Shown here: positions 16,730-26,174 of the stretch, piece by piece
Numbering within the stretch: position 1 is the stretch's first letter
Layout: the number at the start of each line of letters is the position of its first letter
Assembly (NCBI GenBank): GCA_016792865.1
Contig: JAEUMJ010000075.1
Location: 1-64,000 of the forward strand
Source: Hyphomicrobiales bacterium
GTDB lineage: Bacteria; Pseudomonadota; Alphaproteobacteria; Rhizobiales; Aestuariivirgaceae
Length of the DNA: 64,000 nt
Direction of reading: 5' to 3'
Notes under the pieces: model-generated
Databases searched by the model: none
Seen by the model: only the letters and a program-made list of their open reading frames with translations
What the model was told of the DNA's origin: nothing
Program-made: the position numbers and the translations under genes

Positions 16730-17210
16730 CCAATCCGCTTTGAACTCGGGACGGCGACAGGAGCCCAAGGCGGATAGATCTTACCATGTAGGGAAAGGGC
16801 AAAGAGGCCGAGAAACCCGGAGCCGTCTTTATCTGCGCCGTTTGGTGGCACCCGCCGATCCCCCGCTGGATCGAGTGTTAAGGTGCCGTCCAATTGGGGC
16901 TGCAAGAGTTCCCAACCACGAAAATTCGCGGGTCATTTTCAGGCGTTTTCTAGGACGAAACGATGTCCAATTGTGGCGACGGGAAAAAAACCGAGCAAGT
17001 TCAGCGCTTGATTGTGGCGCTGGCTGGAAAAACGGCACGCGCCGTAAAATCATTGCGGCGCTCGAAAGTGTAACCAACACCCTGAGCAAAACCGACGAGA
17101 ATGTTCTTCAGTGTACGAACGACCATGATGCGAATTCCTGTTGTTGCAGGTGCATATGGTGGCGGATTGTGAAAAAATCATTGCAATCCGGGGTTTATGT
17201 CGCAGGGGAG
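16730..17210. other. Gene-free stretch, possible leftward non-coding transcript
   Basis: About 480 bases with no convincing reading frame. The left third is GC-rich with internal complementarity: on the minus strand ATCCGC (about 16777-16772) can pair with GCGGAT (about 16738-16733), with CTTGGG and CCCGAG inside it. The right part (16920-17200) is distinctly AT-richer and could hold a promoter. With the leftward terminator at 16684-16729 this fits a small RNA of roughly 150-250 nt. I could not match it to 6S RNA, tmRNA or another named family. Confidence 0.35.
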
Positions 17211-18188
17211 CTATGCACCCTTCGCATGTGCGAAAGAATCGGTGGCTCGAATCAGGGCGTCGAGCGTTCCCGGCTCGGCGGCGGCATGCCCGGCATCGGG
17301 GATGACCTCGTAATAGGCTTCCGGCCAGGCCTTGTGCAGGGCATGGGCGGTGGCGGGCGGCGTGACCACGTCATAACGGCCCTGGATGATGACCCCCGGA
17401 ATTCCGGAGAGCCGGTGGGCGTTGGCAAGAAGCCAGCCGTCCTCGGGGAAGAAGCCCCGGTTCACGAAGTAGTGGCATTCGATCGAGGCAAAGGCGATGG
17501 CGAACTGGTCTTCGCCGAAGGCGGCTTCCCGCGCCGGGTCCGGCAGGAGGGAAAGCGTGGCCCCCTCCCACTGTGACCACGCCCGCGCCGAGGCCAGGCG
17601 CGCTTCGCGGTCTTCGCCCACGAGCCGACGGTAGTGGGCGGCAACGAGATCGCCACGCTCGCTTGCCGGAATGGGTGCTATGTAGCTCTCCCAGTGATCG
17701 GGGAAGAGCATGGATGCGCCATGCTGGTAGAACCAGTCGATTTCGGCTTTGCGGACGGTGAAGATGCCGCGCAATATGAGTTGCCGGACCGCAGCGGGAT
17801 GGGTGAGGGCATAGGCCATTGCCAGCGTGGATCCCCACGACCCGCCGAACACCTGCCAGTTCCCGATGCCGAGGTGGAGCCGCAGCATTTCCATGTCCGC
17901 GACCAGATCCCAGGTGGTGTTCTGCTCAAGTGCGGCATGGGGCGTGGACCGGCCACAGCCGCGCTGGTCGAAGGTGATGATGCGGTAATGGGCAGGATCG
18001 TGGAAACGCCGCAGCGCCGGGGAACTGCCCCCGCCGGGGCCGCCATGCAGAACAACGACGGGCTGCCCGGAGGGATTGCCCGATTCCTCGAAAAAGATCT
18101 CGTGGATGGAGGAAACCCGAAGCCGCCCCCGGTTGAACGGCTCGATTTCGGGATAAAGCCCGCGCTTCTTTTCTTGAACTATGGTCAT
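17211..18188 (-). CDS. pip: Proline iminopeptidase
   Basis: 325 residues of the alpha/beta-hydrolase S33 peptidase family, which release N-terminal proline from peptides in the cytoplasm. The oxyanion segment HGGPGGGSSP and DQRGCGRSTPHA are present, the nucleophile elbow is GGSWGS (Ser near 117), and the Asp and His sit in GRYDVVTP and DAGHAAAEP. The start ATG at 18188 gives the usual length; an in-frame start at 18251 would overlap the divergent response-regulator gene. ATG at 18200 is also possible. Confidence 0.92.
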   Translation of the reverse strand: MTIVQEKKRGLYPEIEPFNRGRLRVSSIHEIFFEESGNPSGQPVVVLHGGPGGGSSPALRRFHDPAHYRIITFDQRGCGRSTPHAALEQNTTWDLVADMEMLRLHLGIGNWQVFGGSWGSTLAMAYALTHPAAVRQLILRGIFTVRKAEIDWFYQHGASMLFPDHWESYIAPIPASERGDLVAAHYRRLVGEDREARLASARAWSQWEGATLSLLPDPAREAAFGEDQFAIAFASIECHYFVNRGFFPEDGWLLANAHRLSGIPGVIIQGRYDVVTPPATAHALHKAWPEAYYEVIPDAGHAAAEPGTLDALIRATDSFAHAKGA

Positions 18189-18232
18189 GTTGGGGCCCAT
18201 ACAACAACTGTGGCAATCTTGCGAGGAAGTGA

Positions 18233-18919
18233 ATGTCCGAACGGAAGTCAAAGCCTGTGCAAAGCGTCAACAACCGCCAGATCGTGATCATCGATGACCA
18301 TCCGCTGTTTCGCGATGCCATGAAGGGCGCGCTGGCGGGCGTGCTGGTCAATGCGTCGGTGCGGGAGGCTTCGAGCCTCGATGACGGGATCAGGATCCTC
18401 GACGACGACCGGGATTGCGACCTCGTGCTGCTCGACCTTAAGATGCCGGGCGTGCAGGGCCTGTCCGGCCTTGCCTATCTGCGGGCGCAGTTCCCTTCCG
18501 TGCCGGTGGCCATCGTGTCGGGACAGGAAGAACCCGCCGTCATCCGCCGGGCGCTGGCGCTGGGTGCTTCGGGCTTCATTCCGAAGTCCACGCCCGCCGA
18601 GGAAATGCGGCGCGCCGTTACCGCAATCCTTGAAGGCGAGATCTGGGCGCCGCCCGTCGCCAAGCAACTGACCGACGAGGAGCGCGAGATCGACGATCTC
18701 TCGAAGCGCCTCGCAACGCTCACGCCGCAACAGGTCCGTGTCCTGATGATGTTGCGGGCGGGCCTCCTCAACAAGCAGATTGCCTATGAGCTTGACGTGT
18801 CGGAAGCAACCGTGAAGGCCCATGTCTCTGCCATCCTGCTCAAGCTCAATGTGGACAGCCGCACCCAGGCCGTAATTGCGGCGGGCAAGATCGACGGGGA
18901 AAGCATCACCGAGGGCTGA
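18233..18919 (+). CDS. NarL/LuxR-family response regulator, CrbR-like
   Basis: 228 residues: a receiver domain (about 16-130; IIDDHPLFRDAM acid pocket, phosphoacceptor Asp in LLDLKMPG, Thr/Ser switch in AIVSGQ, Lys in FIPKST) and a C-terminal LuxR helix-turn-helix (LTPQQVRVLMMLRAGLLNKQIAYEL, SEATVKAHVSAILLKL). Its stop is 2 bases from the end of the convergent SSF-type hybrid kinase. This pairing is that of CrbS/CrbR (MxtR/ErdR), which controls acetyl-CoA synthetase in gammaproteobacteria, and acs lies 8 kb away here. The functional link is an inference. Confidence 0.88.
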   Translation: MSERKSKPVQSVNNRQIVIIDDHPLFRDAMKGALAGVLVNASVREASSLDDGIRILDDDRDCDLVLLDLKMPGVQGLSGLAYLRAQFPSVPVAIVSGQEEPAVIRRALALGASGFIPKSTPAEEMRRAVTAILEGEIWAPPVAKQLTDEEREIDDLSKRLATLTPQQVRVLMMLRAGLLNKQIAYELDVSEATVKAHVSAILLKLNVDSRTQAVIAAGKIDGESITEG

Positions 18920-18921
18920 GG

Positions 18922-21900
18922 CTATTCGGCGGCGCTGCGGCTGACCGCGATCTGCGAAAGGCTTGCGCGCAGGGATGCGGGCTTCACCGGTTTCCGGAGA
19001 TACTGGATGCCGGCGCCCTGTGCCTCGTCCTGAACGCGCTTGCTGCGGTCGGCGGTGATGAGAATGGCCGGAATGTGCCTGTCTGCCCGCTTGCGCAGGG
19101 CCTGAATTAGGGCAATGCCGTCTTCGCGATGGATGTGATAGTCGGCGAGGATCGCATCGATGTCGTTCTTCTGGGCTTCCAGTTGCTCCACAGCCTCCGC
19201 CGCGCTGGTGGCAGGGATGACGCTCACCTTCCAGTTCTGCAGCAGGGCCGTGAGGCCATCGACGATCGAGGTCTCGTTATCGACGGCAAGCACGCGCAAT
19301 CCCGCCAGAGGTTGCAGCGCCACCGGGGCCGAAGCCGGCGATGTTTCCCGCGCCACTGCCTCGCGGCCGCCCGGAACCGTGACCACGAAGGCCGATCCCC
19401 TGCCCACTTCCGAGGCGAGCGTGATCGGATGGCGCAAGACCTTGCAGAGACGGTCCACGATGGAAAGGCCAAGGCCGAGGCCCGGCTCATTGTGCTTGTC
19501 GCGGTTGAGGCGTTCGAACTCCCGGAAGACCATGCGCAATTGTTCAGCAGGAATGCCGAGGCCCGAATCCATCACCGCAATCTGGTAGCCGGACCCCTTG
19601 CGCATCACGCCCACCAGCACGCGGCCCCGGGTGGTGTACTTGATGGCGTTTGAAACGAGGTTCTGCAGCACGCGGCGCAGGAGCTTGCGGTCCGACTTCA
19701 CGATTGCCGAGGTGCGGACGAAGCGGAGAGAGAGATGCTTGTCGCTGGCCTGCCGCTCGAACTCGCGGGCCAGCGTGTCGAACAACTCCTGTACCGGGAA
19801 GCTTTCGATCTCCGGCTTGATCGCGCCGGCGTCGATGCGCGAGATGTCGAGCACGGTCGAGAGGATGTCCTCCACCGCTTCCAGCGCCGCATCGACATTG
19901 CGCACGATGGTCTTGTCATTGGCGGCAGCATTGCCTTCCACAAGGGTGCTGGTGAAAAGCCGCGCCGCATTGAGCGGTTGCAGGATGTCGTGGCTGGCGG
20001 CGGCAAAGAAGCGCGTCTTGCCCTGATTGGCGGCGTCGGCTTCGGCCTTGGCCTTGGCAAGCTCACCGTTCAGCTTGGTGAGTTCGGCGGTGCGCTCGGC
20101 AACCCTCATCTCCAGCGTCTCATTGGCGAGCTGCAGCGCATCCGCTGCGGCAACGGTTTCGGTCACGTCCGAGAAGGATACGACGATGCCGCCATCCGGA
20201 AGCTTGCCGCTGTGGATATCGACGATGCACAGCGGCTCGACCAGGCGCTGGCGCCAATAGGCCCCGCCCGTGAACAGCTTGTGCCGCCTCAGGGCGATGG
20301 AGCGGGCCTGGGTGGCTTCCGGTTCCAGGGTCCGCGCCCCGACACAGGCGAGGAACTCGTCGATGCGCGTTCCCACCTTGAGCAGCGTCGGCGGCAGGGC
20401 CAGAACGTCCTTCACTGCTGCGTTCCACGAGACGAGCGACCCCATGTGATCGAAAACCGCAATGCCTTGCGGCACGTTGTCGATGGCCGATTGCAGCACG
20501 CTGCGGCTGTGCTCAATGGCGGTCGAGGCATCGTCGAGCAGCTGGATGGCATCGCGCGACCCCTTCGCGTGGCGCTCCAGCAGCAGCGCCATCACAAGTC
20601 GTGACGAGGCAGGGCCGATGGCGGAGGCCAGCAGGTGCTCGCCGAAGTTCAGGATGCCGATGTCCGCTTCGATGGAGGGATCGTTGGCCAACCCCCGCAT
20701 CCGCACCATTCCGGCAAAGGCCTCACGGGTTCGTTCGACTCCCAGATAACGCGCCACGGTTTCTTCCACCTGGCCCATGGTGACGCTGGAGCGCCACAGC
20801 CGGAAGCCCGCAAGCCCGCGGCTGGAACGCGTGTCCGGCAGGAAGGCCTCGGCCTGCAAGGCTTCAAGGCGATTGGGCGGGCGCAATGCCGAGATGCTGA
20901 TGTAGGCGGCAATGTTTGCGGTCAGGCTCCACAGAATGCCGTGGGTGAGCGGATCGAATTCAAGACCGAGCAATTGCCGGGGCTTCAGCGCAACGATGCC
21001 GAAGGGGCCGTTCTCCAGCAGCCCCGCACTCAGCCAGCCGCTGTCGATGAAACTGGGAATGAGCAGGGTATAGGCCCAGACCGCGAAGCCCGCGAGAATG
21101 CCTGCGGCCGCGCCGCGCGCCGTGCCGTTCCGCCACATCAGGCCGCCGAAGAAGGAGGGCGCGAACTGCGCGATGGCCGCGAACGAGATCAGGCCGGTCT
21201 GCGCCAGAGCGGCGGCGTTGCCCGCCAGCCAGTAGTAGAGGTAGGCGAAGAACAGGATGAAGCAGATCGACATGCGGCGGATGCGCACGAGGGCCGCGCT
21301 CGGTGGTTCGCCCTCGCGCTGCTGGAACATGTTCTGCTCGCCGCCCTGCCGCAGCAGCACGAGCGGAACAACGATGTTGTTCGACACCATGATGGCCAGC
21401 GCAATCGTCTCCACGATCACCATGGCGGTGGCGGATGACACCCCGCCCACGAAGGCGATGGTGGTGAACAACTGCGAGTGCGCCGCATAGGGCAGGGCCA
21501 GAACATAGGTGTCGGCGTCTGCGCCCGGAAGCAGCTTCAGGCCGGTGATGGCGATGGGCGCCACGAACAGGTTGATGATGACGAGGTAGAGCGGAAACAG
21601 CCATGCCGCGCGGCGCACGTCGCTACCATGGGCGTTCTCGACCACGGTGACATGGAACTGGCGCGGCAGCAGGAAGATCGCAATGGCGGAAACGAGCGTG
21701 ACGCTGAGCCAGCGCCCGCCATCCGGCGCATGGTTGAACACGGCGCCGATGGCCGCGTCGTTTTTCACTGTCTCGATGATGCCGCCGATGCCGCCCGCCA
21801 GCGAGTAGGTGACGAACAGGCCCACGGCGACAAAGGCGACAAGCTTGACCACGGATTCCACCGCAATCGCGAGGATCATCCCGTCCTGGTGTTCGGTCGT

Positions 21901-22464
21901 GTCGATGTGACGCGTGCCGAAGAGTATCGCGAAGATGGCCATCGCCACCGTGACGAGGAGCGCGATGTCGCCCGCCAGCGGAAGCGGCAGGGAACCAAGC
22001 CCGAAGTTCGCCTCGTTGTGCATGAGTGTCTGCAACGAGAAGGACAGGGCCTTCAACTGGATCGAGATGTAGGGAACGATGCCGATGACCGCGATCACTG
22101 CAACAAGCGCACCCAGCGCCTCGTTCTTGCCGTAGCGGGCGGAAATGAAATCGGCGATGGACGCGATGTTCTGCGTCTTGGCGATCATCACGATGCGGCT
22201 GATCAGCGGGTAGGCCAGCGCAAAGACGAGGATGGGGCCGAGATAGACCGGGATGAAATCATATCCGGTATGGGCGGAAATGCCGACGCTGCCGAAGTAG
22301 GTCCACGAGGTGCAATAGACGGCAAGCGAGAGGGCATAGATCAGCGGGCGCGGACGGCGCTGGAACTTCTGCCGGGTCGCCAAGCGGTCGCCCCACGTGG
22401 CGACGGCAAAGAGCAGCCCCACATAGAAGATGCCGACCAGCACCACGGTCCACGCCTGAAACAA
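18922..22464 (-). CDS. Hybrid sensor histidine kinase with N-terminal sodium/solute symporter domain, CrbS-like
   Basis: 1180 residues. Residues 1-500 form a 12-13 helix SSF transporter-like domain (FQRRPRPLIYALSLAVYCTSWTYFG is characteristic; long exact copy not given further). A PAS domain follows (about 655-770, NVPQGIAVFDHMGSLVSWN), then a coiled coil, HisKA with phosphoacceptor His in AAASHDILQPL, and HATPase boxes (NLVSNAIKY, DSGLGIP, GLGLGLSI). The C-terminal receiver domain has phosphoacceptor Asp in ILADYHIH. The architecture is that of CrbS, which senses acetate-related carbon status. It is convergent with the response regulator, so the two genes are not co-transcribed. Confidence 0.9.
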   Translation of the reverse strand: MFQAWTVVLVGIFYVGLLFAVATWGDRLATRQKFQRRPRPLIYALSLAVYCTSWTYFGSVGISAHTGYDFIPVYLGPILVFALAYPLISRIVMIAKTQNIASIADFISARYGKNEALGALVAVIAVIGIVPYISIQLKALSFSLQTLMHNEANFGLGSLPLPLAGDIALLVTVAMAIFAILFGTRHIDTTEHQDGMILAIAVESVVKLVAFVAVGLFVTYSLAGGIGGIIETVKNDAAIGAVFNHAPDGGRWLSVTLVSAIAIFLLPRQFHVTVVENAHGSDVRRAAWLFPLYLVIINLFVAPIAITGLKLLPGADADTYVLALPYAAHSQLFTTIAFVGGVSSATAMVIVETIALAIMVSNNIVVPLVLLRQGGEQNMFQQREGEPPSAALVRIRRMSICFILFFAYLYYWLAGNAAALAQTGLISFAAIAQFAPSFFGGLMWRNGTARGAAAGILAGFAVWAYTLLIPSFIDSGWLSAGLLENGPFGIVALKPRQLLGLEFDPLTHGILWSLTANIAAYISISALRPPNRLEALQAEAFLPDTRSSRGLAGFRLWRSSVTMGQVEETVARYLGVERTREAFAGMVRMRGLANDPSIEADIGILNFGEHLLASAIGPASSRLVMALLLERHAKGSRDAIQLLDDASTAIEHSRSVLQSAIDNVPQGIAVFDHMGSLVSWNAAVKDVLALPPTLLKVGTRIDEFLACVGARTLEPEATQARSIALRRHKLFTGGAYWRQRLVEPLCIVDIHSGKLPDGGIVVSFSDVTETVAAADALQLANETLEMRVAERTAELTKLNGELAKAKAEADAANQGKTRFFAAASHDILQPLNAARLFTSTLVEGNAAANDKTIVRNVDAALEAVEDILSTVLDISRIDAGAIKPEIESFPVQELFDTLAREFERQASDKHLSLRFVRTSAIVKSDRKLLRRVLQNLVSNAIKYTTRGRVLVGVMRKGSGYQIAVMDSGLGIPAEQLRMVFREFERLNRDKHNEPGLGLGLSIVDRLCKVLRHPITLASEVGRGSAFVVTVPGGREAVARETSPASAPVALQPLAGLRVLAVDNETSIVDGLTALLQNWKVSVIPATSAAEAVEQLEAQKNDIDAILADYHIHREDGIALIQALRKRADRHIPAILITADRSKRVQDEAQGAGIQYLRKPVKPASLRASLSQIAVSRSAAE

Positions 22465-22665
22465 ACCCGGTTCCTCCCCCTTGGGCTGCCGCCATCATGG
22501 CCGGGGAAGCCTGCCGGTTGCAAGTCCGCGAAAGTCCGGGCACGCCGGAATGCCGGGCATTTTTAGGGCTTCAAATGTATTCAGGGTTGCAATAAAACCC
22601 CCGCGAGTTTCAGGCATGGGGCCGGACGACTCGCTTAATTTCGTTCCTGTAAAGGGGGATTTACA

Positions 22666-23091
22666 ATGTGGACCGAATTCAAGAACTTCGCTTTCAAGGG
22701 TAACGCTTTCGATCTCGCCGTTGGCGTGATCATGGGTGGTGCCTTCGGCAAGATCGTCGATAGCGTGGTGAACGACCTCATCATGCCGGTGGTGGGCGCG
22801 GCCACCGGTGGTGCAGATTTCAGCAACTACTTCCTGCCGCTCAACAGCGCCGTCAACGCCACCAACTATGCCGACGCCGTGAAGCAGGGCGCCACCCTGG
22901 GCTACGGCAACTTCATCACGGTGATGATCAACTTCCTGATCCTCGCCTTCATCCTGTTCCAGATGGTGAAGGTGTCGAACCGCCTCAAGAAGGCAGAGCC
23001 GCCGGCACCGCCGCCGCCGGCCTCGACCACGGAAACCCTGCTTGCAGAAATCCGCGACGTGCTCAAGGCCGAGACGCCGAAGAAGAAGTAA
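22666..23091 (+). CDS. mscL: Large-conductance mechanosensitive channel
   Basis: 141 residues, the family size. The N-terminal amphipathic helix and pore helix ([29 protein letters not shown]), a periplasmic loop, TM2 ([21 protein letters not shown]) and a charged C-terminal helix ending in KKK are all present. MscL opens at high membrane tension on hypo-osmotic shock. The gene is preceded by GGGGG and followed by its own terminator, so it is monocistronic. Confidence 0.97.
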   Translation: MWTEFKNFAFKGNAFDLAVGVIMGGAFGKIVDSVVNDLIMPVVGAATGGADFSNYFLPLNSAVNATNYADAVKQGATLGYGNFITVMINFLILAFILFQMVKVSNRLKKAEPPAPPPPASTTETLLAEIRDVLKAETPKKK

Positions 23092-23114
23092 GGTTTCCGC
23101 AACGGAGACATGTG

Positions 23115-23145
23115 GCCCGGGTGCTGGACACCCGGGCTTTTTCTT
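23115..23145 (+). terminator. Intrinsic terminator after mscL
   Basis: GCCCGGGTG (23115-23123) pairs with CACCCGGGC (23129-23137), followed by TTTTTCTTT. This excludes an earlier in-frame start at 23110 for the next gene. Confidence 0.92.
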
Positions 23146-23160
23146 TGCATTGGAAAGCCC

Positions 23161-24366
23161 ATGACAACCTCGCCTTCTCCCGAACAGCTCATCGCGCGCC
23201 TCACCGCGCCTGCACAAAGCGAACCCGACAGCGGCATCGTCAATGTCGCCATGTATGGCATGGGGCGGCCCGACATGATTGCCTTCTGGGCGGGCGAGGG
23301 AAACCTCCCGACACCGCGCGAATTCTGCACTCCTGTGGTGGAGAGCCTGCTGCAGGGCGAAACCTTTTACACCTGGCAGCGCGGCATTCCGGAGTTGCGC
23401 CAGGCACTCGCCGATTATCACACCCGACACTATGGCCGCGAATTCAGCGCCGAGAATTTCTTTGTCACGGGCGGCGGCATGCAGGCCATCCAGAATGCCA
23501 TCCAGATGGTGGCAGCGGACAGCGACGATATCCTCATTCCTTCGCCCGCATGGCCGAACTATGCAGGCCCGCTGCGCCTGCAGGGATCAAGGCCCATCGA
23601 AGTGCCGATGAATTTCGCCAACGGCGCATGGGCGCTCGATCTCGACCGGCTCTTTGCCGCCGTCACGCCGCGAACCAAGGCCATCCTGATCAATTCGCCG
23701 TCGAATCCGCTTGGCTGGACGGCATCGAAATCCGATCTCCTTGCCATCCGCGATTTCGCCCGCAAGCATGGCATCTGGATCCTGGCGGACGAGGTTTACG
23801 GCAGGTTCTACTTCGGCAAGGACGGTGCGAAGCGTGCGCCCTCTTTCCTCGACATCTGCGATACGGAGGAACAGCTCATCCTCTGCAATACCTTCTCGAA
23901 GAACTGGGCCATGACCGGTTGGCGCCAGGGCTGGGTGCAGGCCCCGAAGGCGCTTGGACCCGTGTTTGAACGCTTCATCCAGTACAATACCTCCGGCAGC
24001 CCTGTCTTCCTCCAGCGTGGTTGCGCCGCGGCGCTCAATCTGGGTGACGCCTTTGTCGATCAGCAGGTGGCGACGGCCAGGAAGAATCGCGATCTCGTGA
24101 TCGCGGCGCTGTCGAAGCATCGCAACATCCGTTTCCAGGTGCCCGATGGTGCCTTCTATTTCTTCTTTGCCATCGACGGCATGCGCGACTCACTCGCCAC
24201 CGCGCGGAGGCTGGTGGACGAGGCCAATGTGGGCTTTGCCCCCGGCGCCGCCTTCGGAACGGCGGGCGAGGGCTTCCTGCGCATGTGCTACCTGAAGGAT
24301 GAAGGCAAGCTTCGCGAAGGCCTGGCCCGCTTCAGCCGCTGGCTGGAAAACAGCCAGCCCAGCTGA
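23161..24366 (+). CDS. PLP-dependent class I/II aminotransferase
   Basis: 401 residues, fold-type I. Key segments are TGGGMQAIQNAI (cofactor phosphate), NSPSNPLGW (Asn of the PLP pocket), ILADEVYGRFYF (Asp binding the ring nitrogen, Tyr), the Schiff-base Lys in NTFSKNWAMTGWR, and the C-terminal substrate Arg in FLRMCYL. It resembles the aspartate/aromatic aminotransferase subgroup, but the amino donor and acceptor cannot be fixed. The start ATG at 23161 follows GGAAAG and lies after the mscL terminator. Confidence 0.88.
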   Translation: MTTSPSPEQLIARLTAPAQSEPDSGIVNVAMYGMGRPDMIAFWAGEGNLPTPREFCTPVVESLLQGETFYTWQRGIPELRQALADYHTRHYGREFSAENFFVTGGGMQAIQNAIQMVAADSDDILIPSPAWPNYAGPLRLQGSRPIEVPMNFANGAWALDLDRLFAAVTPRTKAILINSPSNPLGWTASKSDLLAIRDFARKHGIWILADEVYGRFYFGKDGAKRAPSFLDICDTEEQLILCNTFSKNWAMTGWRQGWVQAPKALGPVFERFIQYNTSGSPVFLQRGCAAALNLGDAFVDQQVATARKNRDLVIAALSKHRNIRFQVPDGAFYFFFAIDGMRDSLATARRLVDEANVGFAPGAAFGTAGEGFLRMCYLKDEGKLREGLARFSRWLENSQPS

Positions 24367-24483
24367 GTGCTGCCTTTTTGGCTATTGCATTGCACAATCC
24401 TTGCCCACGCAGCACATTCCGCGCCCTGACAGGATGTCCGCCGGAGTCGGATAAGGATTTGAAATAAAACAAGAATAAAAATC

Positions 24484-24644
24484 TGCCGGGGATTTGCGCC
24501 ACTTGGCATTGCACTTGCGAAGAGAAGGGCATCGCAAGACCTTCTCGGATCCTCCCATTTTCGAAGCATTGTCTTTCGCGGTTGTCGGCAGAGTCCGGCA
24601 AACTTGGAGGCGGCGGGATGAACTCCCTCCGCCTCCCTTTTTTT
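24484..24644 (+). ncRNA. Candidate small RNA with H-type pseudoknot and own terminator
   Basis: The 399-base gap after the aminotransferase contains a clear H-type pseudoknot. CTTGCGA (24514-24520) pairs with TCGCAAG (24532-24538), and GAGAAGG in that loop (24522-24528) pairs with CCTTCTC (24540-24546). An exposed CCTCCC (24551-24556) resembling an anti-Shine-Dalgarno sequence follows, then a strong terminator. AT-rich sequence at 24450-24480 could hold a promoter, so the 5' end near 24484 is a guess. The element could instead be the 3' UTR of the aminotransferase mRNA. It matches no RNA family I know. Confidence 0.45.
24606..24644 (+). terminator. Intrinsic terminator ending the candidate small RNA
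   Basis: GGAGGCGG (24606-24613) pairs with CCGCCTCC (24629-24636), followed by seven T residues (24638-24644). Read rightward. It lies 240 bases after the aminotransferase stop and 120 bases before the next gene. Confidence 0.88.
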
Positions 24645-24765
24645 GACAACATTCCTGCCCCACTTCTGCCACCCACGGGGACAAGTTTGGTTAACAAGGC
24701 GGCGCGTTGAACAATACATTCTGCACACGGAGCAATTCCGTGGGCGTGTAACGCGGGGTTGCGCC

Positions 24766-25491
24766 ATGGATTATTCTTCCCTTGTCACCAATGTGCAGGT
24801 TGCCGGTCTCCTGTTGATGGCAGCGAGTGCCATCTGTCTGCTGCGGCTGGTCGTCGTGCATTACGTCCAGCGAAACTGGTGGACCGAGCAGGTCCAGTCG
24901 CTCAACCTGACGACCAGCACGATGGCAGCCGGGCTGCTGCTTCTCGCCTTCGCCGGTGGCGGACACCTGGCCTCACGCCTGTTCGAGACCAACCAGATTC
25001 CGAACCTGCCGCGCCTTGGCTTGCAGGCGGTTCTGATGACATTGCTCGCGGGCAGCGTCATCTTCCTCCATGTCATCGCTGCACCGTGGCTGGCCCGCAT
25101 CGACCGTCGTGGCCGCGAAGCACGCCCGCTGGTGCTTGATCTCTCCGTCAACAAGTCTCTGGCGCTGACGCTGGGATTCGCGGTTTTCGCCTCCGCCTGG
25201 ACCCTGTGGCTGGTAATTGCCACCACCGAGGTGCCGCCGCAGACGGCCTCCAGCCTCTCCGCCCTGACCTTCATGACGATGGTATTCTGGGCGCTGCTTG
25301 GGCTTCCGGCGCTGGTTCTCCGCGTGCTTGCGGTTCGCGCCATGGAACCCGAGGCGGTTCAGGAAGCAGCCGCGCCCGGTCGCGCAATGCCCGCCATTCC
25401 CGATGTGCCGCAGCACCGTTTCGCGCATGTTCCGGCACCGCGTGCGCCGCGCCCCAGCCTTGTGGCGCGCGACGAGCGGGTCAACGGGTAA
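24766..25491 (+). CDS. Hypothetical integral membrane protein
   Basis: 241 residues with about five predicted membrane helices (roughly 10-30, 50-68, 85-108, 130-150, 160-182) and a Pro/Ala/Arg-rich cytoplasmic-looking tail of about 45 residues. No known domain is recognised. The start ATG at 24766 is chosen because it begins the first helix; the open frame continues upstream across the terminator at 24606-24644, which cannot be coding here. The coding sequence ends inside the last 11 bases of the convergent marC. Function unknown. Confidence 0.65.
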   Translation: MDYSSLVTNVQVAGLLLMAASAICLLRLVVVHYVQRNWWTEQVQSLNLTTSTMAAGLLLLAFAGGGHLASRLFETNQIPNLPRLGLQAVLMTLLAGSVIFLHVIAAPWLARIDRRGREARPLVLDLSVNKSLALTLGFAVFASAWTLWLVIATTEVPPQTASSLSALTFMTMVFWALLGLPALVLRVLAVRAMEPEAVQEAAAPGRAMPAIPDVPQHRFAHVPAPRAPRPSLVARDERVNG

Positions 25492-26104
25492 GTGCGAAGA
25501 CGCCGTCGATCACGAACTGCACGGCCAGTGCCGCAAGTATGATGCCCAGCAGGCGTGAGATGACGGCGCGGCCGGTGATGCCGAGGGTCTTTGAAATGGG
25601 AACCGCGATCCGGAAGCAGACATAGCACGCCAGCATGACGGCGGCGGCCACACCATAGAGGGCTGCGAGCTTGCCCCAGTCGCCTTCCGCCCGGCCCGCA
25701 AGAAGGATCATTGCGGTGATGGCACCCGGCCCCGCCATCAGCGGGATCGCCAGCGGAAAGGCGGCAATGTTGCGGATGTGGTCCACGGTGATCGCGGTCT
25801 TGGCGAGATCCTCGCGCCGCTGTGCGCGCCGGTCGAACACCATTTCCGCCGCCGAGGAGAGCAGCAGCAAGCCCCCTGCGATGCGGAAGGCCGAGAGGGA
25901 AATGCCCAGAAGCGCCAGCAGTTTCGCGCCACCGAGTCCTGCCACCAGCAGGATGCAGAAGGCAATGATCGAGCCTCGCAGCGCCACTTCGCGGCGGTGT
26001 TCCTCGCTCATGTCGGCGGTCAGGCCGAGAAAGAGCGCGCTCATGAAGATGGGGTCTGAGACGACAAGCAGTGTCGCCAGCGCCGAGGTGATGAAGTCCA
26101 GCAT
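25481..26104 (-). CDS. MarC-family integral membrane protein
   Basis: 207 residues with six membrane helices. The family motifs are present: LLVVSDPIFMSALFLGLT at the first helix and IPLMAGPGAITAMILLAG in the middle. MarC proteins were once thought to be antibiotic-resistance or neutral-amino-acid exporters; the function is unsettled. Length is normal (about 200). Likely a single-gene unit. Confidence 0.88.
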   Translation of the reverse strand: MLDFITSALATLLVVSDPIFMSALFLGLTADMSEEHRREVALRGSIIAFCILLVAGLGGAKLLALLGISLSAFRIAGGLLLLSSAAEMVFDRRAQRREDLAKTAITVDHIRNIAAFPLAIPLMAGPGAITAMILLAGRAEGDWGKLAALYGVAAAVMLACYVCFRIAVPISKTLGITGRAVISRLLGIILAALAVQFVIDGVFALTR

Positions 26105-26174
26105 CCGCTGATGATAGCGGAGCAGGTGGGGGCGAGGCTAGGGAGACATCGCCCGCCGCGCCAGCTCCAACCGC

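Noticed and set aside
24643..24671. TTGACA promoter in front of the hypothetical membrane protein
   Set aside because: The hexamer overlaps the terminator T run and has no recognisable -10 at 16-18 bases.
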